Source of the DNA: Parelaphostrongylus tenuis
Taxonomy: Eukaryota > Nematoda > Chromadorea > Rhabditida > Metastrongylidae
DNA length: 64,000 nucleotides
Assembly: GCA_019055375.1 (NCBI GenBank)
Contig: JAHQIW010007320.1
Coordinates: 170,075 to 234,074 of the forward strand
Reading direction: 5' to 3'
In this document: positions 11,042 through 22,099 of the stretch, piece after piece
How positions within the stretch are numbered: the stretch's first letter is position 1
How the letters are laid out: every line of letters starts with the position of its first letter
Notes under the pieces: generated by a model
What the model was told of the DNA's origin: nothing
The model's input: the letters and a program-made list of their open reading frames with translations, nothing else
The model's database searches: none
Program-made: the position numbers and the translations under genes

Positions 11042-11325
11042 ATAAAGCGTCTAGCTTTGATCAATTCCCGAGATACGTATCATGCATTCGATTCCTTCCA
11101 TTACATTGTTGAGAATAGTGATTGCATGTCTCGCATACGGCTTGCGGTGTCCCCCCTCCCCCCCCCCCCCCTTAATGTAAAAGGTCATCATTTTCTCGTC
11201 TCATACATGATGACTACAATTTTGAGAGTCCTGTGAAACAAAAAGCTTGCTCAGCTCAAAGAAGCGTGATCGAGCCGGCAACCGTGTGTATAATTGGGCA
11301 CTACTGGCCACTGCGCTACGGGACT
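11042..11325 (-). mobile_element. Degraded SINE1 copy containing a poly-C run
   Basis: The tail (AGCTTTGATCAATTCCCGAG, then GCATTCGATT) is followed by a long C run near 11151-11171. A head at 11260-11325 reads TAGCGCAGTGGCCAGTAG on the minus strand with a weak box B (GGCTCGATC). The middle of the SINE is mostly lost or replaced. Confidence 0.5.
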
Positions 11326-12185
11326 CATGTCCTATGGAAAAATAATAAGTAGTATAGGACTATAGGAAACTATCTGTAATACTTCTTGTCTATGAAATGT
11401 GTTTGGATCATTCCAACATGACTTGAGGTCTGCACCATTTTCTGCGTTTCATTGTCTAATCTTGGTCATCCATGTCTTATTCCTCATGTGTTCGTTGATC
11501 GTTTACGACATAAGGATCTGTCGTCTCCATTCCTTATTACTTTTGAACTGATTATTGTTTATCAAACGTGATCTTTCCTGGTATTATGTCCAGATTTTTA
11601 ATACAAACTGATGTCTGCCCTTATAGATCGGTTGATAAATCGTAATCTCGAGTTTGGTGTGACAAGGATTCTTTCAACGCAGCACAGATTCTTGTTGCGG
11701 TAATATTCCGAGTGATTTACCATCTACTGACAGGCCAGGGACCATATTACAAGTGAATTTTCTGAATTAGTGAGTTTTACAGCATTTTATGGTTTTTCTT
11801 ACAAACATCTTGTTAGTATTTTCGTAAGTTATCAAAGTTGTACCTAGTGAAATCCTTCTCTTTCGATGAAAACTCACGTATGAGTAGACATCGGTGGTTT
11901 TTTTTTTTCATAAACTAAACTTTGAGGGATAACCAGGCCTGTTTTGAGCTGGCCTCCCAAAGGAAATCATTGCTGATTACTGTTCATTGCGTGGGTTTGG
12001 ACGTCTAAGGCGTTCAACAAATCTCGAAGGAGCGGATCAAATGCGAATGTCATTACGATGGAAATGTGCGCACTGAAAGGGGATAATCCTAATCTAGGGT
12101 CATCGAAGACGGTTAAGAGCGCTTAACCCACACCAGGGTCAATGTACACTAAGAGATTCCAAGGCTATCTACCGTAAATTACTAA

Positions 12186-12491
12186 TCAGAGCTTAAACAG
12201 ATCGTCTATCTTCTTCTGAATACTTCTTTCAAAAGCTTTTTCATTGATTTTCATATTAATGAAGGCTTTTAGAAGAACATACAAAACATGGGAAAACCGA
12301 AAAAGGTTGAGTGAATGTTTTATCTCGTCTAGTTGATAATGATCACAACCGAAATCCTGTTTTTGTCTGTGTTTCAGTTGGAAATTTTGAAAAATCATCC
12401 GCATTATTGTTTGCAAATCTACTGCAATCATTCTCTTATAATTAGATACGATTTTATGAAACTTTGCAGCCGGTGTAGTGAATGTGTTTTA
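12186..12491 (-). CDS. 100-codon open frame, unknown product
   Basis: The minus frame is open from 12491 to a TGA at 12186. It reads KFHKIVSNYKRM, QNFQLKHRQKQDFGCDHY, DEIKHSLNLFRF and ends ERSIQKKIDDLFKL. The Lys/Gln/Asp-rich helical character is protein-like. An AATGATTGCAG acceptor lies inside at about 12422. It could be a terminal exon. No domain is recognised and no partner exon was identified. Confidence 0.35.
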
Positions 12492-12742
12492 ATCTATGTA
12501 GAACATCTCAGAAATTCATTTAAGCTTGCCGGTGCCATATACGTTCGAATAAAATAGCGATTTTTATTTAACTTTTTGTGTTAAAATGCTTTGATAAGAC
12601 GCCATATATGTGTGAATAGAACTAGGCTAAGAATGATAATCTTGCCTGCCAAGGAGAGTATGATTCAGAATCAGCATGCGATCGGCAGTAAACGATTCGA
12701 CCACTACTACTGTGATCAAACTTTTCGTGGATCGACCACTTT

Positions 12743-12970
12743 GATGTCTGTGCACGTGTACATGTGCTTATGTGTGGGTGTATGCATATCTGTGCATATA
12801 TATGTACGTGTGCCCGTATGTATGTATGTGTCTATATATATGTGTATGTATGGTGTGTGTGTGTGTGGTGTGTTGTGTGTGTGGTGAATTCTGTGATGGG
12901 TGGCTCTGTCTGTTAGCCGTTCGGTTGGTCCGTTTGTCGGTCGGTCTGTTAGTCGATCGGCCGATCGTTT
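12743..12970 (+). repeat. TG/TATG microsatellite followed by a GGTCNGTC-like tract
   Basis: 12743-12888 is made of TGTGTATGTATG-type units. 12900-12966 is a separate GC-richer tract of GTTNGGTCGGTC-like units. The same pairing of a TATG repeat and a GGTCCGTC repeat occurs near 47258-47640. Long ORFs on both strands here are repeat artefacts. Confidence 0.8.
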
Positions 12971-13577
12971 TTCTTTACACAACCCTCTTTGAGTTAGGCA
13001 AGGCATAATGCCCTCAACGTGGTTCATTTTACCGTCTCCTCGATATAAAGTAATCATCCTGAACTCGTACATTTCACTTTTTTATGGTGCCTGTGTTGTA
13101 GCAATAGAGTAATTTTAGAAAAAAATTGACATTAGCACGACGAAAAAAAAAGTTGAAAAATTTCTCATGAAACATTTTTTCTCGCTTTTTCTCTCATTTT
13201 TTGAGTTTTGAACTGAATCGTCTCGTTAAGCGGTGGCTTTCTGTTTTCTTCAGTTGTTTTTGCTTAATACGCATAAGCTACGTATTTATGAAAACTATGC
13301 TAGAAAATTTTTAGAAGAGGCACAAATAGTAGAAAGCTTGAGCTTATAAAACGGCATTTTAAATTGCGCTAAGATTCAGATAATATCTATAAGGTCCTCA
13401 TTCATTCTTTCAAGGTATCTCCGAAATAGTTCAGTGTCTTAACCTCTTCGCCTAAGTCAACGCGTTGAACTACTGTAATGGCACTGTGTACAGCGCGGAA
13501 TTCGTCCCATACCACTCCATCTGCTGACAGAATCATTAAAACCGCCTGGAGATTAAAATTTTCATTTGGAATTCCCC

Positions 13578-13889
13578 ATGAAAATGAACAAACGCCAGAA
13601 TTCATCTCAATATAGGACGAAATCAAGTTTCAATATTGGTGGCAAACCTTCTTCACTAAGTTCAATAGAGGCGGGCGTTGACATGAGAACGGCCTGGCAC
13701 GACTATCAGGCAGAAAATCCTTGTTCAAACAGCAACATACCATTTAAACAAGCATTTCTGATGATGAGTCATTCAGCCGTCAATTATCACAAAAGTACAT
13801 TTACCATGAAAAGTCGACGAAAAACGATCATTTGCATCGCGTGTTTGCCAGTCCATTCCATCCATATCTTCGTTTCAGTTCAAAAATAA
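13578..13889 (+). CDS. Small ATG-initiated ORF, unknown product
   Basis: ATG at 13578 opens 104 codons ending at TAA 13887-13889. The first 70 residues are polar (MKMNKRQNSSQYRTKSSFN, PSSLSSIEAGVDM, HDYQAENPCSNSN), then comes a Lys/Arg patch and a hydrophobic end with two Cys. No signal peptide is evident. The minus frame over 13402-13626 overlaps its start and holds a reverse-transcriptase-like string. Which strand is real cannot be decided by eye. Confidence 0.3.
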   Translation: MKMNKRQNSSQYRTKSSFNIGGKPSSLSSIEAGVDMRTAWHDYQAENPCSNSNIPFKQAFLMMSHSAVNYHKSTFTMKSRRKTIICIACLPVHSIHIFVSVQK

Positions 13890-13951
13890 AGGACTCCTGA
13901 ACCGACTATAACATTGTATTTTTTCCATCCAGCCAACTTAATCGATTTCCA

Positions 13952-14188
13952 TTATCTAAATGCTGCTGTGAATTTTGGACTGTTTTCGCAGCAACGCATA
14001 GTATATCTTCGTTTTCTATCTAAGGAACGTATAAAGCAAAAAGTTTTATCATTTTCGAAAATTCGAATTCGATCCATTAGTTCTGGTGAACGCTTCCATG
14101 AGTTTGTACACGACTGTAGAGCGCCTGCGTTTGGTCCTCGACATTTGATGTCTGTTTCATGAGGTAAAATTCGTTTAATATTGAGCTT
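13952..14188 (-). CDS. Candidate Cys-containing terminal exon
   Basis: The frame reads LPHETDIKCRGPNAGALQS, CTNSWKRSPELMDRIRIF, then a basic DRKRRYTMRCCENS and ends FTAAFR before TAA. A CTCATGAAACAG acceptor near 14150 would start the exon in the same frame at IKCRGPN. Five Cys, including a CC pair, within about 60 residues suggest a small disulphide-bonded or metal-binding domain, but no known spacing was matched. The frame continues open to about 14233 upstream. Product unknown. Confidence 0.4.
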   Translation of the reverse strand, partial: KLNIKRILPHETDIKCRGPNAGALQSCTNSWKRSPELMDRIRIFENDKTFCFIRSLDRKRRYTMRCCENSPKFTAAFR

Positions 14189-14785
14189 TTTTTTGTTGAA
14201 ATCGTAAAATTTCAAATGAAAACTCAATAACATGCAAAGTAGGAGATTTTTAATTTGCCAGTCCTGGTTTTCTGCTCTCTTAATTCGCTACTAGACCTAT
14301 ATGTACTCATATGTTAGATGCCTTCCCTGCAATAATTTCGCAAATGTTCTCGAAATTCGCCGCGTCCCTTCATATGCAGTTACTGCATAGCTTATAAGCT
14401 TAGCGCTAAGCCGTCGGTTTTAGTGACATTCTGTGATAGGAATTTCAAGTTACATGATTGCCCTTATAAATCATCCTTTATATTGACATTTTCGCTTTCT
14501 GTTTTAGGACTGTTCGTCCTATCTTCCTTTTCAAAGTTTTTTTTTTCTTAGTACTTAAATACACCTGAATTGTGCTGTGAAAGCGAAGACTAAATGATTA
14601 AAATTCAATTAAAAGGGAGAATCTGAAACTTAAGAAAATGGCACGAAGGATTTCCTTAACGGTGAAAAACGGCTGTTTTTTTCTAGCCTGATCAAATTTT
14701 AACATCGAGAGTAATCACAGTCTTTCAGTGGCATATTTGAACGTTACTAATCTTGCGCGTTTGATTACGTTTTCAAGAGATTGTG

Positions 14786-15620
14786 TACATTGGGTTGCCC
14801 GTAATTTCTTCCCTATTTTGACACTTTTGTTAATTCAGTTGTTACTTATCTAAAGATATCGTCATCAGGAACAAGGGCAGCAGCCATTTGCTGGGCAAAG
14901 AATGGACTTTTTACTCCTACAAGGAGTGAATCTGATGATTGAAGAAGTCAGTGAGGTCACATTTTCGAGCTGGTTGTGGTTTATAAATTTTTTTCCCGCG
15001 CAGATGCCTGTTTCAGGGCGCGGTAGAGCTGATAGTCCGATGGAACAATACCAGCGCTATACGGTGGATGTAGTACCATGGTCCAACCCAGTTTACCCAA
15101 AATATGGCGAGTTGACCCTGTAATGTGGAAGTCGAGCGCTACCGTGGAAACGGGAGACACCTAGTGGTTTCTAACACTTCTCTTGTACTTCTGAGAGCAA
15201 CACTTCCAGAAGGGTTCCCTGTAGACGACGGCATATAATTTCTGCTTGTTGTTGAGCAGTTCTCAAGGCAGCATGCCCTGCCATTCCCAGAAAGCCGAGA
15301 GCTAATTTTCCGAGCCAAAAACTGGGATTTGGTTGAGCTAGCGAGTCCTCACTGCAAACAGAAAGGAGGCGTGACGCATGTTGTTTTTTGTAGTAGACCC
15401 AGTACTCATCTCCAGTGATGATCGACTCAGCAGAGTCTCGCTTGTGCGATTGGAGCAGAAGACTTCTGCAGATGTTCACTTGTGCAGCGCGAATGCGATA
15501 GCTCATTTTATTTGAATGTTGAGCGAGTGATTATACCCCTTTCTCTGATAAAGCTACTAGAACATCCTCCAACATGCCACAACCTTTTGGCCAAAGCCCT
15601 ATTTGAACTAGAAAAAATCT
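14786..15620 (-). pseudogene. Degenerate mariner transposase and 3' end
   Basis: The minus frame over 15506-15171 reads ICRSLLLQSHK, then IITGDEYWVYY, then AQPNPSFW and GMAGHAAL. This is the catalytic region of a mariner transposase, with the first Asp in the TGDE motif. Further along, in another frame, come SIGLSALPRP-like and GKKFINHNQLEK.DLTDFF strings, as in mariner C-termini. The element seems to end near 14788 at GGGTTGCCCGTAATTTC, a mariner-type terminus after TA. Frameshifts and stops make it inactive. It belongs to a different mariner group from the one at 7274. Confidence 0.75.
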
Positions 15621-15624
15621 GAAC

Positions 15625-16240
15625 TATTCTGTTGTGTGAAGGAAATCATGGGACAATGCAAAATCTACGATGATACAGCGTTTTAATATGATTATGTCTG
15701 ATCATGGATTGCCCATTTTTGATTCAATAAGAACGGTTGTAGGACAGCGCTCGTGAAGAACTTTTGATAAAATGAATACTTGAAATGATCCTATATTCAT
15801 CAGCATTCGTTCTGGTTCCACCACAATTTCATTTCACCATAAACTTCGCCAACGTTAGGGAAGTTTTCGTGCATTTGTAGGTCTGCAAGTAGTGGTCGTT
15901 TTATAATTCTCATGGTGTAAGTTCAATGGTGATCTTTAGCTGAAATGGCATGGGCCACCGCGGCGCGGGTTGGTATTTTGAATAGGTGGCTACTTCAAAT
16001 GGAATCGTTGAATCCTCTGGAGACCCACTCCTCTTTATCATTCATCTAGCCCATCTGTTGTTCTCAGCTCTTCTTCTCACATCATTGATTCATCAGCTCT
16101 GCTAGTGAAAGAAATAGGCGAACTCAAGTTCTATAATTAAGTTAAATCAATCAACTTCTTCTTCAGAAGTTCCGTTGTGGTCCAGTAAACCATTTCTACG
16201 TGCAAATATAAGACAAGTTTCTTGGTGCTTTGTCATCAGC
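15625..16240. other. Intergenic DNA, nothing recognised
   Basis: No clear repeat, RNA or exon was seen. Confidence 0.35.
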
Positions 16241-16242
16241 GA

Positions 16243-16400
16243 GGGCTTGTGTAGTGTGTGGGGCTAGAGCTGCCCTCCAGTGTCCGCTGAATCATTGGTT
16301 GGATTCCGGACTACTCAAGCCTCCCATTTGAGTCGGCGACCAGCCTTCTTTTGGAGCTCAACAGCCTGAGCTGATCCGATTTCACGTCTCACTCCGAAGG
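16243..16400 (+). mobile_element. Possible tRNA-derived SINE head (unassigned group)
   Basis: TTGTGTAGTGTGTGGGGCTAGAGC resembles a box A region and ATCATTGGTTGGATTCCGG a box B region at normal spacing. Similar heads occur on the minus strand at 25576-25641 and 58800-58884. The body was not aligned. Confidence 0.35.
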
Positions 16401-17199
16401 GGTTAATAAGACCCAAAAGATTCACTACTTAATCTTTTGTAAGGAGACTTAGTTAGCTCTTCGCAAGCCTTAGATCAAATCCGATGCCACTCACAGAACA
16501 CTTATCGAATTGGATCGAGGGAGAGTCCCATATTAGAAATATCAGAAGTAAGCTCAGAAATAAAAGTCATCTACTCACGAAGCTTTTGATATGCTGTGTC
16601 AACAGTGAAGGACAAATTTTTTAGAATAGTGCCTTGAGTTAAATCACGCTACTCATTCAATATTCAAAGAATTGAGCAGCAAGTACGGTAATTTTTTTCA
16701 AATGCCTTTCACGAGTTTGGAGAGACCTGTAGTAGTCGCCTTAATTTTTTTGGCCATCATGACGTTTTTCATCTCTGGCACGAATTTAGAAACAATCATA
16801 TATTTCTACAGTGTTTTTTTTGTCATTTTTCTCAGAACACATTATATTCTACGAGCAGAACTAAGTGTAATTTACAATATCTGCTGTCTGACTGTTATGA
16901 GCCGTTTATTTCGATTACGACACAACACTTTCGTCTTGAAAAAAATTTCATTTTTTTACTATAAGTATCTTCTTGTTACATTACTATTGTGACCAGAGTG
17001 CTTTTTTCCCACAACTTCGTAGTTTCTTCTCCTCCATGTTTCGGCGTTCCACCTACTTTTCACCCAAAAAGTCGATATTCATTCAATACATGGCTTAAAC
17101 TATACAGTGTTCCGTTCACTCCAATGCTCTCAATCAAGGAAACGGATGAAAACTTGTCCCGTTTCAGTGGTATGTCGCAAGTATAAGATTTTTCAGCCG

Positions 17200-18480
17200 G
17201 AATCTCGTTTTTCTCCTTTGTCTTTCCTTTTTTCAGATTTGATAAATCGTCTTCATTTCTCATTTTGCTCAGTTTTTCTTTGAAATTCCGTTATCTTTTT
17301 GCACCTTTTATCTGTACTGCGCTTTTCTTGTTACTTTCATTTCTTCACATTTCCCCATGAAAATTTTTTTCGTCAACTTCCCGGTCTTTTTCTACATGGA
17401 CATTTTCTTACTGCTTTCGAAAAGTTTTTACTACATGGTCGATACGGCTACAGTAGGATTTTTGTGAATGGAAGAGAAAGAGGAGACCATCAGCTCTCTG
17501 CCATCACTTTGCTGTCCGTCTGGAATTTATGATGAAGCGCTACATCTCACCGTTCTCCAGCTGGATGATTTTTTTCTGGGTGCTCGATCATAAATATTGG
17601 TGAGCAATGGTGGGAATGTCGCTGATTCCTTTAAGAAAACTTCTTCAAGAATGTTCAGAATGACAAGGAAAGCCTGATCTAATCATCACGATATTGCGTT
17701 TATTGTACAAAAATCACATTACCGTATGGCCGGATAGATGATATTGTATAAAGAGAATAGAAAGTAGCAAACTCAGGGCCGACTTTCTATTAACCTTGGC
17801 GTTGTTCAATATGTCGTGTTTCTTTTTCTCAATCAGATATCAAAAAGAAAGCGCGGAATAGGAAATTATGAACTCAAGTGTATATATACTTGATTAGCAG
17901 ATTATTTTGTGAGGCGACTCGATGTGTATAACGAAATAACCATTCGTTTTCATGAGTACAGAAAATAACAGCTTACCAGAAGCTCCAATCTAGGACTTTT
18001 TCTAAAGCCTATTTACCATTAATCCAGTATATGGTAGAACTGTGGCTCAGGTGTAAAATATTTCTTTTTTACAGTATTCTAACTTTACAAATTAGTAGTG
18101 AGAGTGAACCTTAGGACTTGTGGTACTGATGAGGCATGCGTAGCGCCGAAGCGTGCGTATACCACTCAAAATGCCATACTAGACCTTCGAAAAGCTTTAA
18201 AAAAACTTCTTTCAGACTATATTCTGATTCTATCTACTAACTATTTTTTTCCATGGGAAAGAAGAGTTTAAAGTAGAACCATGAAGAAGGTTGAAATACG
18301 AGTAAAACTTCTAACCTCAAGTGAGCTCTAAACCGATAATTACTTCCGCTGACTCACGTACTAACCTTTACAGCACCGAGGTTTTTCGCTTCATCACTCG
18401 TCGGCCACGTTTTCACCTTATGACTTATTAAGTCAACAAATTCTAATTGCGGATCGTGCATAGTATTCAAAATTATTATG
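17200..18480. other. Intergenic DNA
   Basis: Mostly AT-rich, with a pyrimidine-rich piece around 17200-17400. A 16-codon ATG frame (MKKVEIRVKLLTSSEL) near 18280 runs into a GTGAGC and could be chance. Nothing else was recognised. Confidence 0.3.
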
Positions 18481-18485
18481 ACGTA

Positions 18486-18790
18486 ATGGAAGGGGTGGTA
18501 CAATGGTTAGTGATGCGATATATCAGTAATCAAGGTGATAGGCAAGGCACTGGTTCGACCCCCTCCTCCTAAAACACTCTCTTGCGACCAATCAACGAAT
18601 GCTTTAGCCGGGTGTCGACAGGATCGCAAGACGAATCGTCTTCACCAGCAGCCTACGGCATTCACAAAGAAGACGAAATTCTTGAGCAGAATCCTAAACA
18701 GCACGTGAATTATACGAAGATCTTTGTGAAGGTCAAGTGCGAGGTAAAGGATCGAATGCAAGAAGAGCTGATATGTGCTCAGTAACCTGT
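18486..18790 (+). mobile_element. SINE4 copy
   Basis: The head GGGGTGGTACAATGGTTAG (box A) and CTGGTTCGACCCCCTCC (box B) flank an internal part that contains GATATATCAGTAATCAAGGTGATAGGC, which is very close to 8315-8360. The body CACTCTCTTGCGACCAATC.. to GATCTTTGTGAAGGTCAAG aligns with 8380-8570. The 67-codon ORF starting near 18582 (SQDESSSPAAYGIHKEDE) is therefore SINE-derived. Confidence 0.7.
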
Positions 18791-19534
18791 CATGACGAGG
18801 GAATAAAAAAAGTGAGTAAAAAATCCAATCATATTCTGCTTTGTCTTTCTATTGCTGGTGCGCCACTAATATTACATCTCACTGCGGTTGAGAACTAAGG
18901 AGATTCAATGTATGTGTTTCGGTTTTCCAGATACGATTTGTAGAACCCAAGAGGGTTAAATGGTACTGTGTTTCAGTGAAAGTGTTTCATTCTTATTCCA
19001 ATAGTGGGTGGAGTAGTGGATGACGATCATGACGATGATATAAATTACAAGTGAATCGCTCATGTGCTATCGTCATATCAACAGAAATGTAACAGCTATC
19101 ATCTAAAGACTGAAGATCTTTGGTATGTTCAAATTTGACGAGAATCTAGGTTATTCGCTTTGAAATCAGTTAGGGATGGCTTATCATGATTTACCGAAGG
19201 AAAATAATTCACGCGATTGACGATCGCTTGACGTTGATGGCGGTTATTCGCATCTATACCGATGTTCATTCCTTCCTCATTTCTTCCCGTTTCCACTCCT
19301 TTTTGAAGATGAAATTTTGAGTCACAGAGTCTGTTCCATTGAGATTGGACCTTACCTTGATTAATCTTTATAGTTAATTAATTTGTGTTATATATTTTAA
19401 TGCAAACCTAAGCAAAGCTATGTGATTTATTTTTGGGTCCATAAAATGAGCAGAGCTAATCGCGTAATATATCCTTTCATTTTATTTGGGCCAACATTTC
19501 ATGTGGTCCTGGTAAGTGCTCTTGTACTTTCTTA

Positions 19535-19878
19535 AGAAGACACTCGAAATAAAGGTGTTATATGATAAAAATACCAGTCGACCAATCGAGTATGCAACAC
19601 TGTAAGTTCTGTGATATTTTCACTTGACTTCCAGTGTAAAGCGTTTGTCTTCAATACCTCTCTGTAGGGAGAGTAGGGCTCCCGAGAGAACTGACTAGAA
19701 GAGATTGAAAGACAACGGGTTTCTGCCCGACTGACGAGACTGTAAGGTCGAAACACGTCTAACGGGCTGTACAAGAGCCCTTATCAGACCACATGACATG
19801 TTGGCTCAAATAATAACGAAAGGATCTAATGAAATTTGAGCGTGGCTTTAAGAAAACACTCGAAATAAAGGTATAATA
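19535..19878. mobile_element. MITE-A-related element between direct CACTCGAAATAAAGGT edges
   Basis: The edge motif ACACTCGAAATAAAGGT occurs at both ends in the same orientation. Between them are ACCAATCGAGTATGCAACAC, also seen diverged at 26440-26465, and a half palindrome ending in GGTCGAAACACGTCT..CCTTATCAGACC, as in the MITE-A arms. It fits a solo arm plus flanking unit. Confidence 0.55.
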
Positions 19879-19961
19879 TTCGCGTAATATCTCACGGCAC
19901 ACGATAAGGTCATATAGGTGGGCAAATTACTACTGTCCATTGAATTATTGAATAACCATAG

Positions 19962-20064
19962 CGGAGAACAAAAGATGCAGAAGGTTTAATCCAAGCGCTT
20001 TTTCATGAAATGAGAAATGCTTCGTTCTCTAGAGTCGTAGGAAAACTTGGATTTTTGAGAGCTG
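19962..20064 (+). CDS. Candidate internal exon, unknown product
   Basis: An ACCATAG acceptor at 19960-19961 and a GCTG|GTGAGT donor at 20065 enclose a frame with no stop that reads RRTK, DAEGLIQALFHEMRNASF, SRVVGKLGFLRA. The upstream frame has stops at once, as expected for an intron. The sequence looks amphipathic and helical. The exit phase is one nucleotide. No neighbouring exon could be joined with certainty and no family is recognised. Confidence 0.42.
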
Positions 20065-20069
20065 GTGAG

Positions 20070-21860
20070 TATTTCCATCGTTTTGAAACATGAATGGCTT
20101 CCGTATCTGATGAATCCCGTTGAATAGAATTTAGTTTGATTTTGATTCCGGTTTTTCTTTTCTTATTTCAATGGTCAGTAAGATACGGTCGTAGAAGAGA
20201 AGTATTTCAGGGAATTCTTGATCCGAGTTGAACTGACTGAAACACTCCTACCCACGCTAGAGGCAAATGACTTTGCTTCAGCCATTCGATGATGAACAAA
20301 TGGACAAATCCTGTAGTGATATAGCTTCAGTGAATGGCTGACTGCGATCTAGATGCAAAAATTAACTCTGCAGTGCCGTAGCCTCTGGCAACTATGGTCG
20401 TCTGGTTAGAAACCCTAGAAATAAATGGTCACATACGAAGAATTGTGGCTGTTTCATTTCGGCTCCTAAGTCTAACCCAGCGAACTGCTGTGACTTGCAA
20501 CTGAGATGATTTGCTGTCCAGTTGAATTACTCAAATTACTCAGTACTTCATGAACTGATGGAGCTTATATACATGATAACTGATTTGTAAATATCTAGTA
20601 AGCGCTATTGTTGGCAGTCACCTTATCGTGACTCCCACTGTAACAAAATGAAGTGAAATAAGGCATTAGCCTTTCAAAACGTCTCGTGAGATTTTAATGA
20701 TCGAATTAGTGATCGTTTCGATTACTCAAGTGTGTTCGTCCGAGCTGTTTAATTATTGAACGACCAGACCAGTCATAGTGTGATTTTGTATAGATAGAAA
20801 GAATTTTCCAAAATAAGTGGCTGAAACCCGCTTTAGATTGTCAGGATTTCAATGAAATATTTTCTATTTTGCTGGGAACATGATAGAAAAAGTTTTGAAA
20901 ATTAACAGTTGTAACTAGAGTGAATCTTTGTAACATGGAATAAGAATGCTTATTTCAATGAAATGCGCTATTCATAAAGGGCAGTCGGCGTGGTCATGCG
21001 AACCAGATGGCTGGAGATTTAGCTTCCCATGCAAATTTTCATGAAAGATTGTTGATATCAATCTAGTCTTGTCGCAACAATGCTGTCATGTATGCAATGA
21101 GTGATGAGGAATTGTCCTGAGGGGTCTCTTCGCCTTCAAGTCATCCGTCTCTATCAATTATAATTCCCTTCCTCTGCGTAAACTCACCCCATCTTCTTAT
21201 GCGGTTTGAAAACGTCATATATTTTTCAATTATTATATCCATGCTATCGTTTTTTGTTCTTTCTAAGGTTCCTCATAGTTTCGTGCAACACGAGATTATG
21301 ATTTTTATGGTTGAAGTCAATATTTTTACATTTTAGTTGGGATTTTATACTTACTTCCGCTGATATTATGAGAGATATCACATGTAGTCTCTCCAATTAC
21401 CGAGTAACTCCAGCAGAGAACAGTAAACACCATTTCTTCTCTTCAAACATTAAGGTTGGCTGAGGAATACAAAAGGTATTGCACTGCTAAAGCCACATAT
21501 GTTTTTCCATTTCTTTCTAAATTGAAGCATACACAGGTAGTTAGTGTGATTCTGTCATATCGCTTATGTGATTTCCCAGTGGGAACATCAAAGCCCTTTC
21601 AGGATTGGAGACCCTGCTTAGTAACGATCACTTTCTATACATCGTAGTACGACAGTGAGAGTTTTCGAAACAATCAATTTTGGAAGCGTACTGGTCAGGA
21701 ACACCTACTAGCTTGTTACAATGATTTTCAGCCATCAAAATGGGCGTTTTATTGGGTTAGAAAGATAGTATAGAATGCCTTTTGTTGGAGTGTGTCGATT
21801 TTCATTGATCTTTCATAATTCATCAACGATAGTATAAAAATAGTTCTTACGTCATGAGCG
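20070..21860. other. Intergenic or intronic DNA
   Basis: No repeat copy or splice-bounded frame was recognised over about 1.8 kb. Scattered ORFs of about 60 codons look like chance. Confidence 0.35.
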
Positions 21861-21864
21861 CGCA

Positions 21865-22092
21865 TCAAATCAGCTGGTGTTCGCCTACGGCCTTTTGAAT
21901 GCCCACTAGTTTCTCTAGACTAGAGTTTTCATGAAATCCGAATCCTAAGAAGAACAATATGGAACCACCAAGATGCGTAAATTCTGCAATCTTAGCTATA
22001 CGCCGATGAATAGTGATATTACTGTCTTCTGTGAATATCGAAACTCTGTTTTCTATGTCTAAATGATGCTGATATCGACTTTGATAGTGCAA
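21865..22092 (-). pseudogene. Possible non-LTR retrotransposon reverse-transcriptase fragment
   Basis: The 75-codon minus frame contains RIAKIAEFTHLGGSI. Many non-LTR reverse transcriptases end their palm/thumb region with a (V/I)..F.YLGS.I motif, and TYLG versus THLGG is a plausible match. The upstream FADD-type catalytic box and the maturase end are not visible. It would be a short decayed LINE fragment. The single motif is weak evidence. Confidence 0.3.
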
Positions 22093-22099
22093 ATACTAG

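Noticed and set aside
12591..13072. ORFs of 78-118 codons on both strands
   Set aside because: They are translations of the TG/TATG and GGTC tracts.
18582..18785. 67-codon ORF with very protein-like composition
   Set aside because: The region aligns with 8380-8570 as the body of SINE4, so the ORF is repeat-derived.
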